Below are positions 24,495-38,400 of a DNA stretch of 64,000 nucleotides, one piece after another. Source of the stretch: Polytrichum commune (taxonomy: Eukaryota; Streptophyta; Polytrichopsida; Polytrichales; Polytrichaceae); assembly GCA_950295325.1 (NCBI GenBank), contig OX485805.1, positions 15,673,501 to 15,737,500 of the forward strand. Reading direction: 5' to 3'. Position 1 is the first letter of the stretch, and each line of letters opens with the position of its first letter. Under the pieces are notes generated by a model, which saw only the letters and a program-made list of their open reading frames with translations, was not told the DNA's origin and ran no database searches. Both the position numbers and the translations under genes were made by a program.

Positions 24495-27400
24495 ATGGAT
24501 TTCCTGATGAATGCTGCGAAGATTGCACAACAAGTGCAAGGGGGAGGGAAGAAGCCACATGGAGGGGCATCGGAGGCAGAGGATGGCCCAGGGATGCATT
24601 CCGCAGGAGGGTCGAAGCCCAGGCCTCCCCGTGACGATGAAGAGTATGATGATTCAGGGCCACATGCTAGCCAACAATCTGCACATGGTGGGGTGCCTAA
24701 GAAGAAAGCTTCCACATCTGAGCTCTATGGCAGTGCCCAGGTTCACCCTCGTCCTAATATTTTAGTGATTTTTGTACTTAGAAGCTTGGATGGAGGGATG
24801 GACCATGGGCTGTTTGAAAATCATCTGCATTTCGTTTATCTTTGGAGTCCAGGTTCCAGGTCTCTGTTTCTGTCAAGATTCGGTTTGACTATTGTTGTAC
24901 TGAATTTCTGAAGACCACTAAGAAGACATGATAATGGTGAATTTAGAATTAAGATTAGGTTAGAAATTAGAATTAGGATCAAGGGTTCAGTACTTGTATG
25001 TTTTCTCGGTGTTTATGGGTCCTGGCCATTGATAGAAATGCATGCCGAGGCCTATTGCCACGTCTGAGCTCTATGGCAGTGCCAGGTTTTCCCTCTTTCT
25101 AATATTTGTTGCACTTTGAAGCTTGGATGGATGGAGTATTGATTGCTTGAAAATAGCGTCCATACTTTCTTACGAGTTAAGTTTTGGGTTTCTGTTCTGG
25201 TCAGTCTCCGGTTGTTGGACTAATGTTGTACTGTACTGTAATTTGAAATACCACCAAATGGTGTTGAATTTAGAATCTGGCTACATCTAACCCTCGATCT
25301 AATGTCTGGTGCATTTTTTCGAGCCTTTAATGGAGGGAGATGGAATGTTTGAAAATCATTAGCATTCAGTTTTTCTTTGGAGTACAGCTTTCAGGCTTCT
25401 GCTTCTGTCAGCCTTGGGTTGGACTATTGTTGTACTGAATTTTTAAACACCACCAAGAAGACATGATAATGGTGATGTATGTAGTATCTGATCACATCTG
25501 AGCTCTATGGCAGCGCCCAGGTTTGTCCTCGTTCTAATCTTTGTTGCATTTTGAAGATTGGATGGATGGAGTTTGATTATTTGAATCAAACTTATTTGAA
25601 TGGCATTTACTTAGAATCTGGTTAGAACAAAGGATGCAGTACTTGTATGTTTTCTTGGTGTTCAAAAGTCCTGGCTATTGAAGATTATGCGTGCCGTCAT
25701 ATCTTAGCTCTATGGCAGCACTAGGTTTACCCTGGTTCTAATATTTGCTGCATTTTGGATCTTGGATGGACGGAGTATTGATTGTTGAAATTGGCGTTTA
25801 TTTTGTCTTTGGGTCCAACTTTCAGGTTTCTGTTCTGGTCAGTCTCTGGTTAGACTAATATCGCATTGAGTTTTTAAACGCCACCAAGGAGCTCAGATAA
25901 TGGTAGTCAATTTAGTGGACAAAGAAATTTGGGTCTGGTAGGATTGAGAGTCCCGGCAATTGGTGGGAATGCATGCTGAGGCCTTCTGAATATTTTGGGG
26001 ATTTTGCCAAAATGGTTTCATTTTAGAAGCTTGGATGTACATTAATTGTTTGGAAATGCACGCATGTTTTCTTAAAAGTCCAACTTTCAGGTTTCTGTTC
26101 TGGTCAAGCTTCGATTATTTAGACTAATATTGTCTATTTTAAAACACCATCAATAAGCTCAGACAATGGTGATGAATTTAGAGGGAGCTGTGTGAGGGTT
26201 ACGAGGGTACTGGAGGAGAATTTTTAGCATTGGTAGTTGTTGGGTAGGAAAACTGTACCACATGGGAAGAGCACTCATTTAAAAAATAAAATAAAAATAA
26301 AAATTTGAACGTGATATTTCATTGTTGTAAGATTCTCCATCTCTACTGGACCTAAGATTCCTTTCTGTACCTCATATCGTTCATTGTGGTGCTCTTGTGG
26401 ATGATTATAAGATGTTTTGGGTTGGCTTACAGACGCTCTACCAAGCTGCTTCTGGAGAGAAAATGGATGCTGGGAAGCTTGCAGGTAATTTTCCCAGTAC
26501 ATGCTTTTGCTACCTGGTAGCTGAACTTGGAGGTTACTTGTTTTGGAGTAATGAGTAGTTTGTATTTTCAAGAAGTTCCAGACAAATCAACTTACAGAAT
26601 CTGTTCTGGCATTAGACTGGACCCAGCCAATGGTAAAGCAGGATTTAGGACATGTTCAGCATTCATACTCAGTAGTGAAATAGAACTGGTCAACAAGGTG
26701 CTATAGAGACAGTCAAACTACATGGGTTTACATTTCTTAATTGGTTTCGTTCACATTTTGATTTTGGAATTCAATTTTAACAGGTGGAATCCTGGGTCTG
26801 GGTAATGCAGCATAGCAATTTCTTAGTATCCCATAATGGTTGGAAGTTAAAAGAAGTGATCCAATCATGTATCATCACAATTTCAAGACTATTGTGAGTG
26901 TATCCTGTGTAATTACAAATCAAAGTTGCTGAAACTGGCTGGTAGGCCAAGATCTTGAGGATGCCAATTACCTGTTTAGTACTTATATATGAAGAAGTGA
27001 AATGAAAAAGATATGTCTGGCCCTGTGTTTGAAAATGCAGCGGCAGCATCGGACCTGTTGGGAGGACTATCAATGTACGGAGGTTTGGATAAATCTCCTT
27101 ATGGTAATTATGTTGAGCAAGCAAGTTCATACCTGGATAGCTATGGACAGACACATGGAGCCCCAGGTGCCAAGGTTCCAGCGAAACCCTCCAGCGGTAA
27201 GAAATATTGAAGATGGTTTTGTTTATTTGCTAATTAATGAAGTCTTTTGTTGTACACTAGCTTGGACCTGTGCTGCCCTAGCCTGTTGCACCCGTGTATA
27301 TGAGAGTGGGTTCACATTGGGGTTCAAGACCAAAGAAACTTTAAAATTGAGAGACCCAATTTGTCAAGAGAAATTTTTTGGAACCAAGGAGTTTACACTG

Positions 27401-29392
27401 GGTCCCAGCAATAAAAAAATGAAGTGGTGCTAATGCGGCACCAGTTTCCTGACAAATCTCATTGGCCCCAAGCAAATACTTTTAGTTTAAGAAACCAATC
27501 TTGAAGTTCCAAACTGTGATGTTACAAACATTATTTTGGCATGTTCTGACAATTCCTTGGTGATGAGCTGCATGTAGGTCAAGGCCGTGTAGACGACGAA
27601 GATTATGAAGGTGGCCCGCGACCTCAGAAACCACAGCCATCAAAGTATGACTCTGAAGAATCCGGATATGATGGGCGACCTCAGAAGCCCTCCCCTTCAA
27701 ATTATGAGACTGAAGAATCTGAGTACGGTGGACGTCCCCACAAGCCTCAACCATCAAAATATGATTCTGAAGAATCAGGGTATGGTGGTCGCCCACAGAA
27801 GCCTGCACCTTCAAAATACGAATCTGAAGAAGCAGGATATGATGGAGGACGTCCTCACAAGTCTCAACAACCATTGCAATATGAATCTGAAGAACCAGGC
27901 TATGGCAGTCGCCCTCAGAAACCTGCTCCCTCAAAATATGAATCTGAGGAAGCAGGATACGGTGGAGGACGTCCTCAGAAGCCTCAATCGTCACAATATG
28001 AGTCTGAAGAATCCGGATATGGTGGCCGCCCTCAGAAACCGGCACCTTCAAAGTATGAAACTGAAGAAGCAGGATATGGTGGAGGACGTCCTCAGAAGCC
28101 TCAATCGTCACAATACGAGTCTGAAGAGTCTGGATATGGTGGTCGTCCTCACAAACCTGCTCCCTCAAAATACGAAACTGAAGAATCCGAGTATGGTGAG
28201 CGTCCTAGTAAGCCTCGACCCTCGCAGTATGAAAATGAGGGTTCTGAGTATGGCGCACGTCCTCAGAGGCCACAAGGTTCGTCGGCGTATGGATCCGAAG
28301 AATCGGAGTACAGTGGCTACTCTCAAAAACCTCAAGTGTCGAACTATGATGCTGAAGAATCGGAGTATGGCCGACGTCCTCAAAAGCCGCAGCCTTCAAA
28401 GTATGCTTCTGAAGAATCAGAATACGGTGGCCATCCTAACAAACCGCAAGCATCGCAGTATGGGTATGAAGAAGAATCAGGGTATGGTGGTCAAGGCTAT
28501 TCTCAAAAGCCTCCTGCTGCTCAATATGGATCAGAAGGTGCAGTCTTCTTTCTCAGTCTTCATTGTTGCTGTAGTCATGTGGTGCTCTTTTTAAATACCT
28601 TCCCATTCCAAGGAATGCATATGGTCACTTAAAAATTGATCCTCACAATAATTATTGGCTTTCAAGTTTTTTGGGCCACTGCTGAGTGCTCATCTCACAC
28701 ATAAAGTCCATATATATCATAAATCTTCATTAAAGTTTTCCTCTAACTAATTATGACTTTGTGGTTGGGAGTTATTTGTTTTGCATACAGCACCTGATAC
28801 AGAAGTTTTTGGTGCATGCTGGGTGGTAGTGTGGAGGGTTTGAACGAAGAACATTCTATATCAGTTCAGTTCTTCTATATCAGTTCACTGAGGGATCAAA
28901 CTGAAATATGGTGCTCTTTATTCAAATTCAAACACTACCTCCAAGCATGGACCACAAGTGGAATGGAATTATTGATATTGTATGCAAAGAAACCAATGGA
29001 AATGACCCTCTCAATAATTCGGCTGGCAAATGTATGCATTTTGTGGGTGGAATGAGCTAGAAAGCCGACTAGTGGGAGAATCATCTTTCATTGACCATAG
29101 AAATTGCTCTTAAAATGTTTTTCAGCTTCAGATGGTACATCTGTTAGTAAATTTTGATATTTCTTGATAGTTTTAGTATTGGAAATGACCATCCATATCA
29201 AATGGGACCATTGTCTGGGGCTTTATTGTCTGCACAACTCCACAGAGGCGAACTGATTTACCTGTGCTTACAATTGAATATGCAGAGTATGGTAGTCAAG
29301 GACGTCCCAAGCCTCAGTCTAATTTTGAGGAAGCGGGGTACGGGGAGGAAGGCTATGGAAAATCTCAGAAGAAGAAAACCTGGTATGAGTAG
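24495..29392 (+). CDS. Nodulin-related protein (NRP1-like) with long Tyr/Pro/Glu repeat tail, 5 exons
   Basis: Exons: 24495-24740, 26433-26484, 27041-27196, 27578-28537 and 29286-29392. They give 506 residues, all junctions GT-AG and in phase, ending in TAG. The N-terminal 160 residues match plant nodulin-related protein 1: STSELYGSAQ, LYQAASGEKMDAGKLAG, AASDLLGGL, then YVEQASSYLDSYGQ. The family is small, soluble and linked to stress and ABA/heat responses in Arabidopsis. NRP1 is usually well under 250 residues. Here residues 155-506 are about 16 copies of a 19-20-residue unit of the type KYESEESGYGGRPQKPAPS, acidic, Tyr-rich and presumably disordered, ending in a basic QKKKTWYE. No signal peptide or membrane segment. 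The role of the tail is unknown. The repeat is also open in a second frame, which is not the real one because the splice phases fit only this frame. Confidence 0.9.
24709..26150 (+). repeat. Tandem degenerate repeats in intron 1, each starting with the exon-1 end
   Basis: The last ~30 bases of exon 1 (CTGAGCTCTATGGCAGTGCC, then CAG/GT) and the following ~300 bases recur near 25061, 25494 and 25704 with partial copies near 25280 and 25920. Shared marks downstream are GAAGCTTGGATGGATGGA, TTTCTGTTCTGGTCA and GACTAATATTGT. Spacing varies between about 200 and 430 bp. Three copies keep a usable GT donor after the duplicated exon end. Confidence 0.75.
27620..28537 (+). repeat. Coding minisatellite of 57-60-bp units in the nodulin-related gene
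   Basis: About 15 units in exon 4. Within them a two-unit block (about 117 bp, 27908-28150) is almost exactly repeated, showing recent dimer duplication. Invariant positions are Y at 2, EE at 4-5, Y at 8, then P-K-P. Unit number is likely to vary between individuals. Confidence 0.9.
28806..28955. mobile_element. Foldback MITE, family A, copy 2
   Basis: TTTTTGGTGCATGCTGGGTG faces CACTACCTCCAAGCATGGAC in intron 4 of the nodulin-related gene. It is related to 14290-14462 and 61765-61932. Confidence 0.7.
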
Positions 29393-30067
29393 AGACGAAG
29401 GTTGCCTTCCTGTAACAAATAAAGACAGGAGCTAACAATGTCATAAGACGTAACCGATAGTGAAATTGTTGAATTGTAGTGCAAAATGTATGTGTAGTGT
29501 TCATCATCTATGTTGGTGGTCTTAGAATGGGGTTGTGAGATCAACCATGAGCACTGCATACTGAACCTTGTTTGATGACTGGTATGTATATCTATGAAAA
29601 TAAAATCTTAAGTACTTAAAAAAGATCTGTGTGCATGTCAGAAGCTGGAAACCACTATATTTAGATTCCCAAAATGATATTGGTATAAAAAAGTCCCCCG
29701 TAATGGGGGAAGAGAGAGGGCCGAAAGCATGAGTTTGAGGAATCTTCTCAAAATCAAATCCCATTTGCAGTATCCTCTATTAAGTTCTAAAATAAAAAAG
29801 GAAGTTTGATTCTTTTTTGGTCAAGACGAGAGGACTTTCTGCGCCCAATTTTGAGATTTAGTACCCGGACTAGATGTCGTCCTCCTTGTGGGCCCTCCTC
29901 CATGAGGCTGAGTTCATGTCACCCTCCTATGATTTTGGCTGCAGAAGTTATATCTAGAAATCCCTAAGGTGCCTTTACTTTCCGGATGAACTCATTCTCA
30001 TCCAAACCCTGCGTAGAGATCTGTATTCACTTAAAATACATGGTGACTTTGTGGAGAATGTTAGCAT
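29393..30067. other. Convergent 3' intergenic region
   Basis: Between the stops of the nodulin-related gene (plus) and DNAAF5 (minus). AATAAAG at about 29418 is a candidate polyadenylation signal for the former. I see no other gene. Confidence 0.6.
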
Positions 30068-33000
30068 CTAGCCACTTTTCAGTTGTATGGTAACTGCAAG
30101 TATGCGGTCAAGATATTGTGGATCTCGGTGCAGATTATGAACACTGTGTAAGATGTCCCTTACCACATCCGGTTTCTTAACAGCACATGCCTCAAGTGCT
30201 TTACAAACACCCTCCTGCAAAGAATGTGCATGACTGTGGGTTTAGTTGTAATGGGACCTATGTGATTCTTGGATGACTTCTTTATTGTCAATACCACAGT
30301 ACCTAAGATAAGCGGGATTAATTCAGTGATTTATTCTAAGTGAGCGCCTATATTTGTCTGAGTGGTTTGTTACTGAGCGTGGATCTAAGAAAGGACAACA
30401 AAAAGACATGTGATTAAAAGAGATTGGACTACATGCTCAATGTTCATTTACCATTCTAGGCTTAAGTGTCAACATAATTGGGAAGATCTGTGTGATAATT
30501 TTGTGTGATAATTTAATGTGCAAGAGGAGCTTCACTTTGAAGATGGATAAAATATTCATATGTGCTCCGAACATTACGAGGAAGATGGCTATCGCTACAA
30601 CTTACATTAGCTAATTATCTTGCATGAATGGGGTGTGCACTCATTTCTCATAGGATATGAAAGAGCTACAAGTGTCTGTTTAAGGCTCACTTACCACTGT
30701 TGCTTACAAGTGAGCAGGTCTGTTCTACTCTGATCATCACATCAGGCAACCTTGGCTCAGAAATGTGAGCAGTTGTGGTTATACATTTTTCATATGTTGT
30801 TCTTGATCTGTGTGAACTTAAGAAGTACTGGACACATGTGTATGATGTTTGACCTGGATTTTTGGGTGTTGGTCATCCATGTGGATGATGAGAAAAGAAA
30901 CAAAATCTTTCACCTGCAAAGCATGAAAATGAACCACACTGAAGTTACTTCATATGTGGTCGTTTAAACACTTTATGACTTGCTGCATGAGCGAGCTTAT
31001 TTGCATCTATGATTGGTACCATGAATAAGAGTGCACTGTATCAACTCTTGGTTGCCCGTGTGGATGTTCTCATCACCGTCAAGCACTCGGCATGGAGATT
31101 CTTCTATGTTTCAAGAATATCTAGGTGCGAGTCATGTTAAATTTCACTTTTATTTAAAGGAGAACGATGCTTTGAGTGAATTTGATGCTCATAGAGGGTC
31201 GCTGAGTGAGGAGAAAAAGATGTGTGTGTTTCCCATTGTAAGTAATAACTACTCTGAGCAATTCGAACACCCCAAAATGAACATTAGCTTAAGATGATAA
31301 TCAACTTCAATATGAGAGACATCTATCATCCGGTCTATGAACTTTGACAACCCCAAACTTGGATAGTTCTAACTTTCAAATGTATGTGGTATAATTTTAT
31401 ACATCTGTTTCTATGTTCCATCGACGGGTATCATGCCAAAACAAGTTTGTCAGTAACTGCTTGCACCAAGCCCTGCAACTTATAGAAGTGACGACACAAT
31501 AAAATTAATCATATTTTCGAGGACAAAGGGTTGAGTTGAACACAATTGTAAAATATTCGAGGATGAACTTGCTTGCTTACTTTGGAGTCGCTGAAAGTTG
31601 AAGACATTGTCGAGAAGAAAACAGTCACTGCTGGCAAAATACCGAGGCGGATGATGTTACTGCTGTCGTCCATGCGTTTCTCAAGAATTTTAATCAATCC
31701 ACTCCTGTCCTCATCTGTTTCAACATAACATAAGGCACGTTAGTTTTGTAGTGGTCAGGCCAAGGAATGCTGCTGACGTGTATCTTCCTGATTGGATATG
31801 AGGAGACGCATTATCACCCATACTTTATAATAACCCTGCCATGGCATGACCACTACATTTGCTAATGGACAAGTGTCACCCTGCCATTGGTTGGAGTAGG
31901 TATCCAAAACCTATCTTTGTTGCTACGGTTTGGTAGGCCAGGGTGCCTACTACAACATGTGGAAGTGATCCCCGCATCCATTAAGTTACCTAGCTTATAA
32001 AAACCGACACCAGATAACATTATTTAGTTTGGTGTAGCCAGGAAAATGCCATACAAGGTCCTAAACTAAAGTAGAGATACCATAAACCGTGAAAATAAGG
32101 TGATTCACATTGAAGATATGGTCTTAAAATCATGAGATCATTTTCCAAGATAGAAGAGAATGATTCACGAAGAATGCAAGTTGTTTCATATTTTGATTCC
32201 CTGTTTGAATTTTTTTTCAAATTTTCAAAGTGGAAAGTTTGTCAAACCCCTTACTCGTTCACTCGATTCTCCTTAAACTGAACACGGTAATGCTCATTTC
32301 CACACAAAACATCACCTAAACCGGTTAACTCATGAGTACATTAAACTGTGATTGATGATAACCAAACATGACTAAATTTGACCAAACTGACTTCACACGC
32401 ATTTCAAGCTCTCAACCTCGCAATTATCGGTTTCAGAAATGGCACTTCACTATTCTGACAGAAGCCTACTGCACGGGTAGAGGGTCGTTCACGGTTTATG
32501 AGATTTCTACCTTACACCTAATGGATGCTTGTCAGTAAGTAGATTCAACTTGAAATACGAGTTAGATTTTGGGTGAAGCACTCTATGAAGGTTCTATAAT
32601 TTACACCTGTCAAGATGGAGCCTGCGATTCGTATATATTGATACATCACATGTGTAGTCGCACGCCGGACATCCAGAAAATAGTCTTCATCGAGGCACGT
32701 TTTCACAACAGGAAGGAAGCCCTCGGGCATGCTTGTTATTTCTTCTATTTGTGCCTGCCATTACAAGCCTAGTCTCGATTCTTAGCACTTACTGTGGACG
32801 GTTAAGGTAGAAATACCATAACCCGTGAAAATAAGGTGATTTGCATTGAAGATCTGGTCTGAGAATCATGAGATAATTAATTTTCCAAGATAGACGAGAA
32901 GGATTCATGAAGAATGCAAGTTGTTTCATATTTTTTTGTCTTGTACAAAAAATTCCACAATTTTTGAAAGTGGAAAGTTTGTCCAACCTCCTAGTACTCG

Positions 33001-35424
33001 TTCACTAGATTCTCCCTACACCGAACACAATATTCCGCATTTCCATACAGAATATCGTCTAAATCAGTTACCTCATGAGTACATTAACACTTGACTCCCA
33101 GTGGCTACACTAAGTGTGCATGCATTGAAGTTGCCGCTGAGCCATGATCTATTTCAGAAATTGCACTTCACCATTATGACGGCGGTCTAGTGCACGGCTA
33201 GAGGGCGGTTAACCGCTTATGGTATTTCTACCTTAGCAATCTTCATTACTGTTGTGAAATAAGTTCCTCCATTTTCGAATAGCACTACATTATTTTGTCT
33301 AATTAGTGTGGGTTACCATTCGGAGTTACGTGTTGCTATAACGTAATACTGACAATATCGTTTTTATAACCAACTACGTTATATTATATAATAATCTTCG
33401 GTGTGCATAACCCCAACAATAATTGGCATTCCTTGTAAAGTTTTTGGGGGATTATAGATTTATAGTGTTGCCATTACTGTCACTTACAAAGCAAATTTTC
33501 ATCCAAATTTCAATCGTCCATAAAAATAACTCATCACAAGTGATCACAAGAGAATGTGGGGTTTTGGCCAACGAATGAACTCCTCCATCATCCATGACAA
33601 TATTTGTCCACTTTTTCATAAGAAGTGTCATTCAAAAAGTAACCATTGTGACATAAAATGCCATATTTAGTGTACTTATGTTATTTGGGTAAAAAATGAT
33701 ACTCTCAGTAAACTGCTATAGCAATGCGTAATCCACATTAATTAGACAAAATAGTGTACTGTACATTGTGAATTTTACAGTTTTTTGTTTTCATTTTTTT
33801 TAATTTTAATTTTTAAATTGCTGATGATTCATATCTTTAGATCCGAAGAGAATTGACGACCCTTGTCCCAGGACTTTAAGTTGTATTAGAGAACCTGGCT
33901 ACACAAATCTCTTTTCAAAAATGTCCCCAGCGCCACCATGGCACCATACCTTACAGCAGCTTCAGTCTGAGACGTAAACAATTATAACACAATAGAACAA
34001 TTTCAGTTCGAGTCACCTCCTCAACAAATACGCCACACTTGTAAATTGAAGGAGTGAGAAGTGGGCTAATTAAGGTGTACAGGCCTTACGCTGTTTCTTC
34101 TTTTTAAATCAGATATTTGAGTGGTGTGAGGTTAAGTGTGGATCTAAGAATGGACACCAAAAAGACACGTGGTTAAACGAGAATGGACTACGTGTTCAGA
34201 ATGTGTTAACCATTCTAGTCTCAATACTCAACATAACTGAGGGAGAACCTCTATGACCATTTAATGAGCTCAAGGAATCTTTATTGTGATAAGGAATAAA
34301 ACATTTCATATGAACTCCGAACATTATGAGGGAAATGGATATGGACACGATATGGAAGCGGCATCTAATAATTGCGTGTTTTTGCATCCTACGAGACGTT
34401 GGTGCATAGCTAGAAGTGTCCGTTAAAGGCCCAATTACCTTATGGGGCATTCCCACCTGACTTTAGTTAAGACCCATTTCCTAAGAACCGGGTAAAGCTC
34501 CCTCGGTTATAGCGGAGGCATCCGACTATCCCAATGCACCTACAAGAACTTGCTCCGGAGATTTTCAAGTACGTTTTAGTTAAGTAACTTTCACACATGT
34601 TCATGGTTTTTATCTACCAAGCAATGAATGTTGGGTAGTTTTTGTCCCATCCCCAAATGCCTTACCACTCACCTATCTTACCATCGGTTTTTGTTAATGA
34701 AGCTCCTCGTGCCCTCATAGCTAAGACTAAAAAGCAACCAATCACAAGGGTGGGAGGCGACACTTTTAAAGTTCCTATATTCTTGCCTCATGTTTAGGTA
34801 CCGATGGGAGGGTCGGTGGTTGAGGCTTAAAACCTCCACTTTCAAGCCATGCCACATCATTTGCCACCTAGGCTCGGCACTAAAAAGAGCCGTATGTGTG
34901 AACCCTAGATAACTGAAACCACTTGTAGACTAAAACTACTTCTAACTAATGTCAGGTGGGAATGCCCCATTAGCTAGTTATATTGACGTGGAGAAAGGTG
35001 TACCTTGCTTGTACGCCATACGGCAGAAGGAATGAGAAGTTTTCCAATTATGTGCGGAGCAAGAGGTGCCCATGATACTGCCAACTCTTGCTTCTCAAAT
35101 AACTCGTCCAACAACTGCTTCAATACGACACACAATGTTATTCAGAGTGCATGTTGATGAGAACATGAAAAGCTCGAGTGTCAAATTAAAGGGCCTGTGT
35201 TTTGAGAGTGTGTTGAGAAGAAATCTTATAAGTGCCTTTGACCCATGAAGATGTGTGGGCTCTTATGTGGCCACTCTTCTCAATTGCACACCTATATTGA
35301 GTAGAATGTGGCAACATTTGCAGTCAAGCATGGACACCAAAAAGACACATGTCACACTGAGATTGGACCGTCTGCTTAGAACATAAAACATAGACATAAT
35401 CTTAGGTGCGATAGTGAACATGAT

Positions 35425-35470
<46 letters not shown>

Positions 35471-38400
35471 CTTTGCTTTGACCTCTTATAAGTTTTGCAT
35501 CTTAATTCCAACTTCAAAACTTCAAATATCTTCATGGTTCATCGCAATTGTTAACATGATCAAGCAGTTCCCTAATTAACCCAACAACTAAAGTTGCATG
35601 TGGGGTTGGAAGTGCCTGCAATAGGGTCGCGTACTTTAGGTCATGGCTTTTGTGGATCTATGGTAACCGATCCTTCAAATTTCAAGTTCAAGTGTATTAC
35701 CTTGAGGAAGCTTATCCGCAGAGCAGGATCTTGGTGACTTTGGAGGCAAACCCCAAACAATGGCAAAAGGGACTCCAAATAGGGACCCACCTGCCAAACA
35801 TTGTCCCATGTTAAACAACAAATCTCCGGGTTCCACAAAAAATACACTGCACTAAATAGTCCTACCAATGTACCGAGGCCTTAAAGTGACACTTTAAGAA
35901 ACTTTTATTGTTTCAAGGTGGTTAAGATAGCTTGGAGAAATTTCCAAAAAAAAATCCATAAATTAGAAAATCCATACAAAGTCTACAAAATAGAAATTTA
36001 AAAAAAAAATTCATATGTAATCCACTTAAATTCTTAGAGTTGCCTAAAGGAAAGAGTCTTTTACCCTTAACTAGGCCCGGGGGGGGGGGGGTTCTATTGA
36101 TGTTGGATTGCTAAGTGAGAATCACCACAAAAATTGGCCTTATGGCAAGTGATGAGAATTTTCTATGAAATAAGGGTGTTGTCCATGTTTTGTGGATCAC
36201 TTCTTCCACCACCTTGTTGAGCAGATAGATCCCCGATTAGCCATTGTGATTGGCCAAAGTCGGTGCTCTTCTAAAAGTGTTCTTGCATCCTCCTTACACC
36301 CCTATTATGGATGGCCAAAGTGGTGATATTTTATACTTAATGTCGCAAATGATTGATCGCTTTTAACAATGACCTACTTGATGGCACTGTTGCACTCATT
36401 TGTTGACGGCTTAAGGATTAAAAATAGGCGTCACCAAAAGGGAAGGTGTTGCTTTAAGGCCTCAATACCTTAGTGTGGGCCACGATAATTCTATGGAGCC
36501 CAAATTGATTCTCATAATAAATTTTTTATGTGGGCTACGATAAATTTTCCACACACACCAAATCTTTAGTTTAAGATTCGTGTGGGCCACATTATCATTT
36601 GGTAAGAAGTCGATGTGGGCGAATATTTTATTTTATGCTACTTTTGATGTAAGGTGACTATTTTTTTCTATGTAAGATGTTGGTTGGCCGGCTCAAGGAA
36701 AACCAAGGGCAAAACTTGAGGTCTTAGACCCATGTTCTTTCCACCCCAACTTGACATTTAGAACGACCCACATTAAAAATTTCCACGCTAATTTCCATCC
36801 ATACTAATATGATTCTTTAGTGTACTCGTTAGCAAATTAGATGAATGCATCTTTTGTGTCGTTTGTTCGACAATGAATATACATTGTTCGCCACAACAAA
36901 TGACTTTAGAACCTAAAACAAATGGTGAGGATTATAATGTTGGTTGTTCTTACTGTGTCACTGGCATTCCGCATGAATGTTTGGAATAGGAGCTTTCCAG
37001 GCAAGCCTGATGACCAACCTTCATGGCCAGCAGTCACAATGTCCATCAGGCTGTGGATGTGCTGCACATATAGTTCCCTTGTCGCCTGCATTCCCAAGGC
37101 ACTCGCAAGCCAATTTAGGACTTCACCTGATCTCTTCTGCAGGTGTGGATCCTCTTCAACACTCTGCAACTGCATCCACTAAAAAATTGTTAAAATGTAT
37201 TTCCACATCACACACTAGAGAGGGTAAGGAAATCAAACCGGGGGTGGGGTAACTCCATTGTAGTGCGATAAAGGGGTGTTTCGGTGCGCATAAACATGGA
37301 GTATTCCATCTATTTGGTGAATATTCTAGATATATAGCTAATGTATTCTCAAAGAAGTTTTATGGTACTCTATGTTTATGTACTTTTTTCTTATGAATTT
37401 TACTCCTTTGGATTTTATTCCACCCTATAATTCTTTACACATGGTTCTTGATATCTCACAAAGAGTGACCTCCACGAGAAAACAAAATGGGAAAAGAGTG
37501 CTTACCTTCAAGAGCAGAACAAATAACTTGAAAGATGAGGATTTACACAAAGGGCCAGCCACTTGGATTATATTTGACACCACAGCTAGAAGCTGCACAA
37601 CAACTCCGGTCAGCACTGATGGAGCTTGATGATACCAGGGCCACACCGGTAGGCCCAGCCAAAAACACTAGCCCTACGTATTCTCCGGGAATACAGGGCC
37701 GGGAATACCATATGAAATCCCAGCCCTGTATTCCCGAAGAATACGTAGGGCTGATGTTTCTGTCTACTGGAGCTGCTGGGGTTTTTGGTGTGGCCATGGT
37801 ATGACTCCCCAAGAGCATCAAAAATTACAACATGAAGAATCAAGAATTCCTTGCACAAAGCATTCTCATTGAACCGTATTGCCAAGTCATGTAAGGCACT
37901 TGCCAAGCAGTAGCCATTGATGGAACAATGTGAAAAGCCATTGGACAATGGAAAACTGGATACGAAGACTTGAAAGTTGGATGCATGATAAGGTGGTGAT
38001 TGCTCTGGTCAAGGTAAATACTGTGGGTAGAAGTACATTTGTTACTTACTTTAAGCAACCCTATAGTGTTTCCCACAACATAACATTATTCAGATTCATA
38101 ACAATGTTCTATGGGATTGACAGTACTTCACGTAGTATTCCCGGATATTCTCCACATTTAGACTGAATGTAGGGAACATCCAGGAATACTACTTGAAATA
38201 TTGTCAAACCTACAAAACATTGTTCTGGATTTGAATAATGTTATGAATATGCACCATCATATAAGAAAATACTGCAACCCTTGTTAAACTTGTCATGCTC
38301 CCGTGACATTCCCATCTCCTTCCCCTAGGGTGGAAGTCGTCAAATGCATACTATTTCAATCCAATAGAAGTATTGTAACTTACTACGCGGACCTCTGATG

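Noticed and set aside
27482-28168. 228-codon minus-strand frame rich in His/Ile/Leu
   Set aside because: Antisense of the same coding repeat. A 57-60-bp repeat without stops in one frame leaves other frames open too.
27605-28594. Longest uninterrupted plus-strand frame in the window (329 codons, Met/Asn/Leu/Lys-rich)
   Set aside because: It is the +1 shadow of the nodulin-related repeat exon. Splice phases of exons 3, 4 and 5 and the NRP-family match support only the other frame.
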